64,000 nucleotides of DNA from Nocardia flavorosea NBRC 108225 (GTDB lineage: Bacteria; Actinomycetota; Actinomycetes; Mycobacteriales; Mycobacteriaceae). The position numbers and the translations under genes are program-made. The notes under the pieces were generated by a model that saw nothing but the letters and a program-made list of their open reading frames with translations, did not search any database and was not told the DNA's origin. Location: contig NZ_BDCG01000025.1 of the NCBI RefSeq assembly GCF_001613385.1, positions 1 through 64,000 of the forward strand, in the 5' to 3' direction. Of the stretch, positions 57,164 through 64,000 are shown in pieces (position 1 is the stretch's first letter; each line of letters begins with the position of its first letter).

Positions 57164-57765
57164 TTCTCCCCCAGCGATTCGAGGCAGCTGGTGAGGAAGT
57201 CGGCGGGCAGGTCGCCGTCGATTTCCATGCCGCGGCCGATGTACTTGTAGAAGTTCACTTCGGCCCCGGTTGGCTTGTACAGGAAGTTGGGCCGCATCTC
57301 GGGGCATGTCTTCATGTGCGGGTTCTCGCGCTCCCATGCCTGATAGGCAGGTTCCCGCTCGCAGGTGCAGTGCATCATCGCACCCGTTTCGGGCAGTCCC
57401 CATTCGCGGGCGATCTCGAAGCAGTCGACCTCGTCATGCGCGGGCAGGTTGGGGTCGTATTCGCTGTCGCGGTAGTTCCATGCGCCGCGCCGCTCCAGTT
57501 CGGATTGGTAGCAGGTGTTCGAGTGGGGGTGGGCGTCGAGCCATTCCGCCGACAGTTCCTGCCAGCCGCACAAACAGTCGCCCCACCAGAACGGGAACAT
57601 GGAGAACACGCTGGTCTCGTAATCGAACCCGTAGCCGTCTGGCCCGCCGAGCCCGCCGGCGAGTTGTTCACCGGTCACCTTGGCGATTGCGCGGGTCAAA
57701 TGTCGGAGGTCGGTAGATACTTTGTCGCTGCTGATGGCAGGCAGGACGATCCGCAGTTCGGTCAC
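57160..57765 (-). CDS. Hypothetical phage protein
   Basis: 201 aa, GTG at 57765. Several Cys/His/Trp clusters (WWGDCLCGWQELSAEWLDAH, MMHCTCEREPAYQAWERENP) and a C-terminal YKPTGAEVNFYKYIGRGMEI. Looks like a conserved actinophage accessory protein; function unknown. Confidence 0.65.
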   Translation of the reverse strand: MTELRIVLPAISSDKVSTDLRHLTRAIAKVTGEQLAGGLGGPDGYGFDYETSVFSMFPFWWGDCLCGWQELSAEWLDAHPHSNTCYQSELERRGAWNYRDSEYDPNLPAHDEVDCFEIAREWGLPETGAMMHCTCEREPAYQAWERENPHMKTCPEMRPNFLYKPTGAEVNFYKYIGRGMEIDGDLPADFLTSCLESLGEK

Positions 57766-57944
57766 TGGTCTGCTTTCTCGATTTCATGAGTACGGAACAC
57801 GCATTCGGGGTGCAGGTCGCCGCTCTCATCCTCGATGGTGAACGCGACACCCACCGTGTCTCCGGACGTGTAGAGGACGACGCCCGCGAGACGGTCAGCG
57901 CCGAACGGGATCCACACCTTGTCACCGGGTTTCAGCGTCCCCAT
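57762..57944 (-). CDS. Small beta-barrel-like protein
   Basis: 60 aa from ATG at 57944: GDKVWIPFGADRLAGVVLYT, GDTVGVAFTIEDESGDL. SH3-like pattern of short strands. Overlaps its upstream neighbour by 13 nt. Confidence 0.6.
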   Translation of the reverse strand: MGTLKPGDKVWIPFGADRLAGVVLYTSGDTVGVAFTIEDESGDLHPECVFRTHEIEKADQ

Positions 57945-58171
57945 CCGAGCCTCCTGAGGTTGCGTGCACGTGCACCGTGTTCTTTCTTCATGTACGTGCG
58001 GACAACGGCCCGGTCGTGGCGGCGGCAAAGCCAATGCCCACCACCGAGTGGCACTTTGAACCATTCGTGCGCGATGTTGTCGATCACGCACCAGACCATG
58101 GTTCCCTCGCAGTGGCAGAGCACCCCAATACGGTGCGCGTAATACCACCAATCGGCGAGTTTGGTTCTCAC
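57932..58171 (-). CDS. Cys/His-containing hypothetical protein
   Basis: 79 aa, GTG at 58171 (GTGA). WWYYAHRIGVLCHCEGTMVW and HWLCRRHDRAVV; possible metal site C-x-C ... C-x2-H. Basic C-terminus. Unknown. Confidence 0.6.
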   Translation of the reverse strand: MRTKLADWWYYAHRIGVLCHCEGTMVWCVIDNIAHEWFKVPLGGGHWLCRRHDRAVVRTYMKKEHGARARNLRRLGWGR

Positions 58172-58323
58172 TGCGCCTGTCCCAGCGCGGTCACGAGCAT
58201 CGTTTTCACCAGATCCATTGCCTGTTCTTCATCGAATCCGGCCTGCACGTATGCTTCGTACTGGTCGTACAGCAGGGCTGCGTGCTGGCGGGTGTTCGCA
58301 GCGGGTTCGAAATAGGGGTTCAT
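58168..58323 (-). CDS. Small acidic helical protein
   Basis: 51 aa (MNPYFEPAANTRQHAALLYD ... EEQAMDLVKTMLV), ATGA and GTGA overlaps on both sides. UBA-like helical pattern (AGFDEEQAMDLVKTM). Too short for simple long-ORF searches. Confidence 0.6.
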   Translation of the reverse strand: MNPYFEPAANTRQHAALLYDQYEAYVQAGFDEEQAMDLVKTMLVTALGQAQ

Positions 58324-58973
58324 TCCAAAACTCCTTCGGGCAAGGGCGCGCCCAGGTCGTACGCGAGTGCTCGGTAGTTTTCAGGCGCCCAGTTCATGCC
58401 GCACGCCAAGCATTCGGCGCTGGACTGGCTGGCTTGCAGCACGTATTTGCGCACCATCTCCCCCGCCCCGTCATCCACCGACAGATACGTTTCACCGCAG
58501 GACGGGCAGGCTGCACGTAGCTCGTAGGTGTGCCGCTGGTCGGGTGCGAGCATGCTGTTGGCGCGCTCTACCCATTGTTCGACGGTGCGGGTCATGCGTT
58601 TCAGGTCCGCCAACTCGTCAGGCGTCCACGGCCAGTCGCACAGCGTGTACAGGCGGGCAACGGTCGGCTGATGTTCGGCACTGTCGACGTTCGGCCACCA
58701 CGAGCGAACAGTGCGGTCGATATCGTCGAGCAGGGAGATCGCGGAAACGTTCCCTGGCGCTGCGGAACCATGCGTGGCCCGCCGAACCGACTCGCTGCCT
58801 TGCTTCTCCCCGAACCGAAGCTCCTGCAACTCCTGGTACAGGCTGTCCAGGATCACATGCTCACGCATAAAATCGTCACGCTCAATCGAATCCGCACGCA
58901 AACCCACCAACAGGTGCACGGCATCGCTGAATGCAGTGCGCGCGCCGGCGACTAGCTCAGGAGTCTCGGTCAA
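58320..58973 (-). CDS. Zinc-ribbon hypothetical protein
   Basis: 217 aa from TTG at 58973 (GGAG 6 nt upstream). Helical N-terminal two-thirds; C-terminal ribbon CPSCGETYLSVDDG ... CLACGMNWAPENY. Similar proteins occur in actinophage accessory regions. Role unknown. Confidence 0.65.
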   Translation of the reverse strand: MTETPELVAGARTAFSDAVHLLVGLRADSIERDDFMREHVILDSLYQELQELRFGEKQGSESVRRATHGSAAPGNVSAISLLDDIDRTVRSWWPNVDSAEHQPTVARLYTLCDWPWTPDELADLKRMTRTVEQWVERANSMLAPDQRHTYELRAACPSCGETYLSVDDGAGEMVRKYVLQASQSSAECLACGMNWAPENYRALAYDLGAPLPEGVLE

Positions 58974-59106
58974 TCTCGTCTCCGTTGTCTTCAACCCACT
59001 CGTAGATGCACATGCCGTCGTGGCCGATTCCGACGCGGACGGGTTTCATTCGCGGGAGGTCGGCAGGCAGTAGCCCTCCGACCGTGTACTTCTCGTCGCC
59101 GCTCAT
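58957..59106 (-). CDS. Small hypothetical protein
   Basis: 49 aa: MSGDEKYTVGGLLPADLPRM, then GIGHDGMCIYEWVEDNGDEI. ATGA overlap upstream, 17-nt overlap downstream. Unknown. Confidence 0.58.
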   Translation of the reverse strand: MSGDEKYTVGGLLPADLPRMKPVRVGIGHDGMCIYEWVEDNGDEIDRDS

Positions 59107-59462
59107 CGGCCGGGGTGCTGCATCTTGGAGAGGTTCGCGATCCGCTGGACACTCTTCGCGGCCTCGGCGACGTCGGTCACGTTGATAGTCACCGAGTGAT
59201 CCGCCGAAACCGCGTCCCGCCGAAGCTTCGTGTTCTCCTCGGACAGTTCACGGATCGCCTCGTTGCGGGCTTTCACCATCCCCGCCCACGCAATGCAGGC
59301 AACGTTCAATACACCGATGGTGAGCAGCAGGAACCCATCGAGGTAGTGGGTAGTGGCGAAGTTCAACACGGATATAGCGAACACGATCCCGGCAAGGACA
59401 CGGGCCGAGGTGCTCGCCGTGTTCCACGCGAGAACGAACACGGATTTGAGGCTTCCGAGCAT
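59103..59462 (-). CDS. Membrane protein with coiled coil
   Basis: 119 aa from ATG at 59462 (TAATG overlap). Two transmembrane helices (VLAGIVFAISVLNFATTHYL; GFLLLTIGVLNVACIAWAGM), then a coiled coil (KARNEAIRELSEENTKLRRD). Unknown function. Confidence 0.65.
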   Translation of the reverse strand: MLGSLKSVFVLAWNTASTSARVLAGIVFAISVLNFATTHYLDGFLLLTIGVLNVACIAWAGMVKARNEAIRELSEENTKLRRDAVSADHSVTINVTDVAEAAKSVQRIANLSKMQHPGR

Positions 59463-59974
59463 TATTTCTCTCCGGACTGGACGGCGGGAACGGTGTCGAC
59501 GAACGAGCATTCGCGGCCGTGGGTGCCGGACCACTGCCACTTCTTCTTGCAGGACAGTTCGAGCACGTCACCGCGTTTCACGGCAGCGCAACGGGTGTCA
59601 TCGCACCGGTAGTCGATGGCTTCACCGGTGAACCGGACTGCGAACATTTCGGACATGCCGCCCGCACCGTCGCCGAGCATCCGGGATTCGATCTGCGCTA
59701 CTTCACCGCGCACGGGTCGATGCTGGTGATATTCCCAGTTGAAAGGCCACCACACGGCCACGAACACACCGACGGTGCACAGCGCCGCAAAGAGGCCGCC
59801 GACGGCAACCCCGATCGCGAGCCCTGTATCGCCGTACCGCTGGTCTTTCTCATGCTGGTACCCGAGGTAGCCGAGTCCAGCTACAGCAAGGAACAGCAGA
59901 ACAATGATTGCGGCGGCGGGAAGTCCGATCAATGTTCCAGCCGAATACCGGACGTCACTGATGGGCTCAAGCAT
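59462..59974 (-). CDS. Two-helix membrane protein
   Basis: 170 aa. Helices LIGLPAAAIIVLLFLAVAGL and GGLFAALCTVGVFVAVWWPF, then a soluble beta domain with Cys (CDDTRCAAVKRGDVLELSCK). May sit in the envelope with its C-terminal domain exposed. Unknown. Confidence 0.65.
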   Translation of the reverse strand: MLEPISDVRYSAGTLIGLPAAAIIVLLFLAVAGLGYLGYQHEKDQRYGDTGLAIGVAVGGLFAALCTVGVFVAVWWPFNWEYHQHRPVRGEVAQIESRMLGDGAGGMSEMFAVRFTGEAIDYRCDDTRCAAVKRGDVLELSCKKKWQWSGTHGRECSFVDTVPAVQSGEK

Positions 59975-60221
59975 TGGGTTTCTCCTGGTTCGGGAAAATA
60001 TCGTTGGGTGTCGTCGGCCGGTGCATAATTACGTGCGCGTTCCGGACGGCTTGTATTTCCTCGGCATTCAACGGCCGACCTTCATACACCAAGCAGTTGT
60101 GTGTCACGCAATAGAATCGGACGGCCGTAACAGGTTTACTCATCTTCGGCCGATTCCAATAGGCCACCCAAAACAGCAGGCCAGCACACACCCACCGCAA
60201 CACCCACTCCACTAATCGCAA
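59967..60221 (-). CDS. Hypothetical protein with N-terminal hydrophobic helix
   Basis: 84 aa; TTG at 60221 or GTG at 60212. WVLRWVCAGLLFWVAYW could be a membrane anchor; RFYCVTHNCLVYEGRPLNAE follows. Unknown. Confidence 0.58.
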   Translation of the reverse strand: MRLVEWVLRWVCAGLLFWVAYWNRPKMSKPVTAVRFYCVTHNCLVYEGRPLNAEEIQAVRNAHVIMHRPTTPNDIFPNQEKPNA

Positions 60222-60481
60222 TCCGGTCCACCGGGCTCCCCTTCCCGAGCCGCACCTGTCAGGAACTCGACAGCCCCAGCGATTTCCTGCCGTTCACTGT
60301 CGGGGATCAACCCACTGCTGTAGTCCGGTGACTGTATGCCCGCGAACCCCTGGATCGCGTCGTGAATGGCAATCAACGCATTCAACTGTGCACCCTGCAC
60401 CTCGAATGTGGAGGGCTGCCCAAACCCTGACCGCAGGTGCAGCAGTTTCGCTATTCTTCGAGCGTTCTCGATCGGCTCCAT
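60212..60481 (-). CDS. Hypothetical helical protein
   Basis: 89 aa from ATG at 60481 (GAGGAG 5 nt upstream). NARRIAKLLHLRSGFGQPST, LNALIAIHDAIQGFAGI. Unknown. Confidence 0.6.
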   Translation of the reverse strand: MEPIENARRIAKLLHLRSGFGQPSTFEVQGAQLNALIAIHDAIQGFAGIQSPDYSSGLIPDSERQEIAGAVEFLTGAAREGEPGGPDCD

Positions 60482-60483
60482 GT

Positions 60484-60588
60484 TCACTCCTCGTCAAAGT
60501 CGACGGCAAGGAGACGAACAGTTCGCGGAGGGCCTTCATCGTCGGAGTGCGGCCATTCTGTCGGCCGACTATTCTCGAATAGATCCAC
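60484..60588 (-). CDS. 34-residue acidic peptide
   Basis: GTG at 60588 with GGAGG 6 nt upstream: MDLFENSRPTEWPHSDDEGP, ending VDFDEE. Its stop leads into the next gene's RBS. First gene after motif copy F. Confidence 0.52.
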   Translation of the reverse strand: MDLFENSRPTEWPHSDDEGPPRTVRLLAVDFDEE

Positions 60589-60626
60589 TACCCACCTCCT
60601 TGCCTTAAAACAAGAATATGGCGGGA

Positions 60627-60641
60627 GTCAAACCACGAATT
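60627..60641 (-). repeat. Intergenic motif, copy F
   Basis: GTCAAACCACGAATT, exact consensus, 38 nt upstream of the 60588 start and 6 nt past the upstream stop. Confidence 0.7.
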
Positions 60642-60646
60642 CGACG

Positions 60647-60832
60647 CTAATTCTCGCCGCAGAAAAGCCGATGCCCGCGCGTGTACTTGCTCAACTGTTC
60701 ACGAGACAACGACTGCTCGAAATCATCCACTTGTCCGCAGGCTCGACAGAACCAGAACGTCCAACCAAAGTCGTCGACGTAAGCGGTCGCGGGCGGCTCA
60801 TGGTCCAGCAGGAGAACGAAACGGCCGCTCAT
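60647..60832 (-). CDS. Small Cys-containing protein
   Basis: 61 aa: DDFGWTFWFCRACGQVDDFE, ending GHRLFCGEN; a single CxxC plus late Cys may bind metal. ATGA overlap with the DUF6221 gene. Unknown. Confidence 0.58.
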   Translation of the reverse strand: MSGRFVLLLDHEPPATAYVDDFGWTFWFCRACGQVDDFEQSLSREQLSKYTRGHRLFCGEN

Positions 60833-61263
60833 TCCTCGTCGGTATCCTCGGTGTAGATGTCTGCCAGGTCAGCAAATATCGCGTCGTACAGCCCGATTTC
60901 GACCCGGTACCCGTCGCACTGCTCGCACTCATGATCCAAGCCCGCGAGACCATTCCGGGTCGCGATCATCTGGCGCACAACCGACACCCAACGAAGCACA
61001 CGCGCAGGATCATGAGCGGCGATATGTTCCGCGACCCCGATATCCCGCGGTCCTCCACCGCTGTCCCCCTCCCAAATCGGGTCCGCAGCACCATTCACAG
61101 TCACCAAGTCGCAGAATTCATCAACCCGCCACCGTTCGGGCTCCCACGGCGGCCGCTTCTCAGGCCACTTCGTAACCGGTCGCGGCAAGTCCGTCGCAGC
61201 CCGCGCGAGCCGCTCGTCACGCTCCAGGCCGGCCAACAAGCGGGATATCGCATCCGCGCTCAT
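60829..61263 (-). CDS. DUF6221-like protein, copy 1
   Basis: 144 aa from ATG at 61263 (ATGA). LLAGLERDERLARAA and HIAAHDPARVLRWVSVVRQM match the actinobacterial DUF6221 pattern (E-x-R-x-A-R-A-A ... H-I-A-x-H-D-P-A-R-V-L). Ends with EQCDGY. Function unknown. Confidence 0.7.
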   Translation of the reverse strand: MSADAISRLLAGLERDERLARAATDLPRPVTKWPEKRPPWEPERWRVDEFCDLVTVNGAADPIWEGDSGGGPRDIGVAEHIAAHDPARVLRWVSVVRQMIATRNGLAGLDHECEQCDGYRVEIGLYDAIFADLADIYTEDTDEE

Positions 61264-61631
61264 GCTGCCCACTCCCACTCCGGATCGAAATCCTCATGCG
61301 CGCGCCACACCCGAGCCAACGGCCGCAGATCATCGTGGAATAGGGTCTCGTCGAGTGTGTCGTCGTCGATGTAGTGCGCCAGCCTCAGGCTCGCGATCAT
61401 GCAACGCAGGGCACGGCACATCTGAAGCGCCCGCGCCGGGTCGTGGCGGGCGATGTGCTCGGCCTCCTTCGGCCACGTGTGCTTGACGACCAGCGTGGAA
61501 TCGGCCGATCGAACCTCGGGCGCATCGGCGGACCACTGGGCAGTAGTCGGCGTGCCTGCCAGAAAGGCCGCACGGGCGATCCGCTCGTCCTCGCCGAGCC
61601 GGGCCTCGATGAACTCCTCGATGGAGGTCAT
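61260..61631 (-). CDS. DUF6221-like protein, copy 2
   Basis: 123 aa. FIEARLGEDERIARAAFLAG and HIARHDPARALQMCRALRCM mark the same family as the next gene downstream; the two are tandem paralogues with low overall identity. Confidence 0.7.
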   Translation of the reverse strand: MTSIEEFIEARLGEDERIARAAFLAGTPTTAQWSADAPEVRSADSTLVVKHTWPKEAEHIARHDPARALQMCRALRCMIASLRLAHYIDDDTLDETLFHDDLRPLARVWRAHEDFDPEWEWAA

Positions 61632-61894
61632 TTCCGCACGGCCTTCACTGCTTCAGTGACCCCAACCCATATGCCTGCTGCGATAAACAACCCGACAACC
61701 ACCCCGACGGCCTGCGCGGGCCACAACCAGATAGGCATAGCGACCCGCGTCCACGACCAGTCGAGGTTATCGGTGTATTTCAGCAACGCGAAAATGGCCG
61801 TGAGGACGATGTCGACCCTGAGTATTTTCAGCGAGAGGTTCCCGATAGACTTTGCGAGTTTCTTGTTGGGGCTGATTTCTGTTGTTGCGCTCAT
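61628..61894 (-). CDS. Membrane protein
   Basis: 88 aa from ATG at 61894 (ATGA). Hydrophobic segments ILRVDIVLTAIFALLKY and IWLWPAQAVGVVVGLFIAAG. Unknown. Confidence 0.62.
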   Translation of the reverse strand: MSATTEISPNKKLAKSIGNLSLKILRVDIVLTAIFALLKYTDNLDWSWTRVAMPIWLWPAQAVGVVVGLFIAAGIWVGVTEAVKAVRK

Positions 61895-62019
61895 TGATTC
61901 ACTTTCTCCAGTATGTCGTCTACCTCGGAAACCAACGCGCAATAGTCCGCGAGCCCAATCACGTATCCTGCGAGCCGCAATTCCATCCACGACATGGCGA
62001 TTGGTCGATCGTCTTCCAT
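61891..62019 (-). CDS. 42-residue protein
   Basis: MEDDRPIAMSWMELRLAGYV ... VDDILEKVNQ; ATG at 62019 with GAGGAG upstream, ATGA at the end. First gene after motif copy G. Unknown. Confidence 0.55.
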   Translation of the reverse strand: MEDDRPIAMSWMELRLAGYVIGLADYCALVSEVDDILEKVNQ

Positions 62020-62054
62020 CAGGTCTCCTCGAATAGATCAAACGTATTAGGGGT

Positions 62055-62069
62055 GTCAAACCACCAATT
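62055..62069 (-). repeat. Intergenic motif, copy G
   Basis: GTCAAACCACCAATT; one change from consensus. Sits between the 62075 stop and the 62019 start. Confidence 0.68.
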
Positions 62070-62074
62070 CCGGG

Positions 62075-62305
62075 TCAAGCAACCCGACGCCATACACTGG
62101 TGTGCACGGTCTGTTCCTCCACCGCAACCGCATATCCACAATCGCGTAGCTGCCGTTCGTACGCGTGCCTGGTGATCTCATCCGCGTACACCTCGAACAG
62201 GTCTCCAGCACTATCCCGGTACGTGATCCGGTACTTGCGCACACTGCGGGCGGGCGGGCTGGGACGGAGTTCGATCGGCTCCAAATCCCGTTCAGTGAGG
62301 TTCAC
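62075..62305 (-). CDS. Hypothetical protein
   Basis: 76 aa from GTG at 62305 (GTGA). KYRITYRDSAGDLFEVYADE, AYERQLRDCGYAVAVEEQTV: small alpha/beta protein. Unknown. Confidence 0.6.
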   Translation of the reverse strand: MNLTERDLEPIELRPSPPARSVRKYRITYRDSAGDLFEVYADEITRHAYERQLRDCGYAVAVEEQTVHTSVWRRVA

Positions 62306-62853
62306 GCTGCCTCCACAGTCGGGACCGAAAGCTTTTCGAGCACAGACCGGTTCAGCGCGGGAAGTTCGGCGAGTGGCCGGCCGATTAGATGCATGCCGAT
62401 GTCGAGCAGTGCGACCGCGTCGGCCACATCGTTTCCGGTGACCTCGATATCCAGGTATCGGCGGACGACCGCAGCGAGAACGGCGTCTTTGTCTGCGTTG
62501 CCTTTCCCGGTAGCGAACCGTTTCAGCACGGTCGGTTCGATCGGGAGGACAGTGCATCCGATGTCATGCAGGGTGTCCACTACCCGCCACCACAGGCCCG
62601 CCCGATCCCACACAGACCCGGTAGACGACCCGTAGGCGGGTGCCTCCACCAACACGAACGCATCGAAACTGATGCTGTCGGTGACCTGGTCGGCGAGTCG
62701 GTTGATGCGAGCCCTGCGCTGCCTCCACGTGTCGGTTTTAGCGCCTTTGGAACGGATCCGATGCGTCCGGATGTCACCGCGCGCATCCCAGGCCGCGATA
62801 CCGGTTGAGGTAAGCGAAAGGTCGAGGCCCACCACTTCGGGATAGTCGGTCAA
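62302..62853 (-). CDS. RuvC-like Holliday junction resolvase
   Basis: 183 aa from TTG at 62853 (GGAG 6 nt upstream; TTGA overlap). RNase H-fold acidic residues: VVGLDLSLTSTGIAAWD, VLVEAPAYGSSTGSV, and TGNDVADAVALLDIG near the end; GKGNADKDAVLAAVVRRY between. Resolves branched DNA before packaging or during recombination. Confidence 0.82.
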   Translation of the reverse strand: MTDYPEVVGLDLSLTSTGIAAWDARGDIRTHRIRSKGAKTDTWRQRRARINRLADQVTDSISFDAFVLVEAPAYGSSTGSVWDRAGLWWRVVDTLHDIGCTVLPIEPTVLKRFATGKGNADKDAVLAAVVRRYLDIEVTGNDVADAVALLDIGMHLIGRPLAELPALNRSVLEKLSVPTVEAA

Positions 62854-63077
62854 AGTTCGCTCCAGGTCAAATAGTCGTGAAGTGTCGGGTATTCGTGCCC
62901 GCAGCCGTCGCACGGGATGGGTTTCGTGCGTCGTCGGTAGGCGTCGGCAATAGCTTGCAGGCAGTCGGCGCACGCGTTCCGGGTTGCGCATCCATGCCAG
63001 TTGGTGACGTATTCGGCGGGCGGGGCGGGAGCGAACGGACCAAACAGGTGCAGATCCGATTCGCACAGGGCGGTCAT
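62850..63077 (-). CDS. Small zinc-binding protein
   Basis: 75 aa. CATRNACADCLQAIADAYRR then CDGCGHEYPTLHDYLTW: two CxxC-type pairs. ATGA overlap. Unknown role. Confidence 0.62.
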   Translation of the reverse strand: MTALCESDLHLFGPFAPAPPAEYVTNWHGCATRNACADCLQAIADAYRRRTKPIPCDGCGHEYPTLHDYLTWSEL

Positions 63078-63346
63078 AACGGGGTCACCTGAACGCAGTC
63101 CTCGAACACGCGGAATGACTGCTTACAGGCGAAACAGTTCACCGCACCCTCCAGGACGACAATCTCATTGAATCGCTGGCGCCCAACCTTCATGCAGGCG
63201 ATACAGAGGGGGCCACCACCGCAACCGTGCTGGTCGGTGATGTAAGACGCCCGAGGGCGGTCGCCCTGATGGATGCTGGCGCAGCACTCGGGCGTGAAGT
63301 CCAGGTGCTCGATGCTCTCGACCCGTTCGCTGGTTTGGGTGCTCAT
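63074..63346 (-). CDS. Small zinc-binding protein
   Basis: 90 aa from ATG at 63346 (ATGA). LDFTPECCASIHQGDRPRAS, HGCGGGPLCIACMKVG, NCFACKQSFRVFEDCVQVTP: several Cys pairs. Similar layout to its neighbour. Unknown. Confidence 0.62.
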   Translation of the reverse strand: MSTQTSERVESIEHLDFTPECCASIHQGDRPRASYITDQHGCGGGPLCIACMKVGRQRFNEIVVLEGAVNCFACKQSFRVFEDCVQVTPL

Positions 63347-63684
63347 GCTGCTTCTGCTTTCTTGCTGAGTGTTGAGGTGGTTTTGGTGGTGTGCCAGTGC
63401 TTCCCGGACGGGCACAGGTAGACGCGGGTGGGGCGGGTACCAGGACGCGGGGTGCGCAGGAATTTCGTGATCGCGTTCTCGGCTTGCTCGCGTGTGTTGT
63501 GCGCTTTCTTCCCCGGTGTCGGACAGGGACGTTCCGTCACAGTGATGATGTGCGCGTAAATCAGGGCCCGAGCCTTCGCACGCTCCGAATGCCGTCGTTC
63601 CGCCCCGCACGAACAGCGAGCCAGGAACCCGCTGTTCGTGCGACCCGTGTCCGGGATCAGATAGTGCGGCCGGCGGTTACGCAT
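63343..63684 (-). CDS. Small basic Cys-containing protein
   Basis: 113 aa. Front CSCGAERRHSERAKARALIY; back RVYLCPSGKHWHTTKTT. Basic middle. The C-terminal motif resembles small zinc-containing actinophage proteins. Unknown. Confidence 0.62.
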   Translation of the reverse strand: MRNRRPHYLIPDTGRTNSGFLARCSCGAERRHSERAKARALIYAHIITVTERPCPTPGKKAHNTREQAENAITKFLRTPRPGTRPTRVYLCPSGKHWHTTKTTSTLSKKAEAA

Positions 63685-64000
63685 GGCCTAGTTGCGCTTC
63701 GAGTTCAGCGATCCGGGCCGCGTCTCGCTGCTGCTTGGCTGCGATGGCGGCGTAATCCTGCTGCACGGCCTGCTGCAACCGACCGAGCGTGATGTGAGCG
63801 CCTTCCAACTGCTCCAGCAGCAGGGAGAGGTTGTTCACGGCCCAAGCGATCAGTTCGATATTCGGTTCGGCGGGCTCGTGATGCATGCGGGTCTGGTCGA
63901 CGGTCACGATCCTCTTGCAGAAACCGGTGTCACCGGCTTTGATGACCGTTTTCCGTCCGGCGCGCGTTCCGTCGATCTCCTCGACGACCTCCCACGGCCC
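63677..64000 (-). CDS. Coiled-coil phage protein (5' end cut by window)
   Basis: A GTG at 63907 is a possible start, but the same frame stays open to the window edge and reads PWEVVEEIDGTRAGRKTVIK, AGDTGFCKRIVTVDQ before NIELIAWAVNNLSLLLEQLE. This looks like one protein with a small beta domain followed by the 'N-x-x-L-I-A...' helix seen in many actinophage proteins. The true start is likely just beyond 64000. Confidence 0.6.
   Translation of the reverse strand, partial: GPWEVVEEIDGTRAGRKTVIKAGDTGFCKRIVTVDQTRMHHEPAEPNIELIAWAVNNLSLLLEQLEGAHITLGRLQQAVQQDYAAIAAKQQRDAARIAELEAQLGHA

Noticed and set aside
1..64000. Joining the two window ends as a circle
   Set aside because: Joining gives the HIT frame a stop at 63904 overlapping GTG 63907, which looks tempting, but the right-end frame reads naturally upstream of that GTG and the appended HIT tail is low-complexity. 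A round 64,000-bp length suggests an arbitrary cut, so no circularity is claimed.
1..64000. CRISPR array or known anti-phage defence system
   Set aside because: No regularly spaced repeats with unique spacers were seen; the iterons at 9.9 kb have no spacers. No defence-family proteins were recognised beyond lone methyltransferases.

Overview
The window is 64 kb of a temperate, long-tailed (siphovirus-type) bacteriophage of a high-GC actinobacterium. Evidence: dense, mostly co-directional small genes joined by ATGA/GTGA overlaps, frequent GTG and TTG starts, a P22-type major capsid, ReqiPepy6 Gp37-like and LtfC-like minor tail proteins, DUF2744 and DUF2510 proteins, a tRNA-Lys-derived attP and a secreted PE-PPE-type esterase. 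A mycolic-acid host (Gordonia, Rhodococcus, Nocardia or a relative) is an inference. The attP core lies between int and the late-operon terminator with phage genes on both sides, so this looks like the non-integrated form. Genes run off both ends, so the window is part of a longer molecule or an arbitrarily opened circle.

Layout. 0-16.9 kb (minus strand): the early leftward operon, with a Cro-like regulator, YqaJ-type exonuclease, a frameshifted HNH gene, DEDDh exonuclease, HTH proteins, an HNH protein, a replication initiator with an iteron array inside it, helicase-loader-like proteins, C5 and N6 DNA methyltransferases, a metallophosphoesterase, SSB, a ParB/DUF3310 fusion and a HIT protein. 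A small plus-strand island (4.2-4.9 kb) carries its own promoter, operator array and terminator. 16.9-20.2 kb: the immunity and integration module (divergent promoters, repressor, excisionase, tyrosine integrase, attP). 20.4-51.4 kb (minus, transcribed from right to left): the late operon, running terminase small and large subunits, metallophosphoesterase, portal, MuF-like protein, scaffold, capsid, connectors, tail tube, frameshifted tail chaperones, tape measure, minor tail proteins, lysin A, holin and tail fibre. Two zinc-finger HNH genes are inserted in it, and a plus-strand antirepressor/HTH cassette with two DUF2510 membrane proteins (35.1-38.3 kb) sits between chaperones and tape measure. 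51.5-64 kb (minus): accessory small genes, including a NrdH-like redoxin, secreted esterase, tRNA-Met, GIY-YIG protein, MazG-like and DUF6221 proteins, a RuvC-like resolvase and many small unknown proteins.

Regulation. A 22-bp operator-like palindrome (GGTGTAG-N8-CTACACC) occurs at the early promoter, before xis, and at the promoter of the 35-kb cassette, suggesting one repressor controls all three. A different 15-bp motif (GTCAAACCACGAATT) occurs seven times in intergenic gaps in a single orientation. Two zinc-finger HNH genes share an upstream hairpin whose stem covaries and whose loop (CGCYAA) is conserved.
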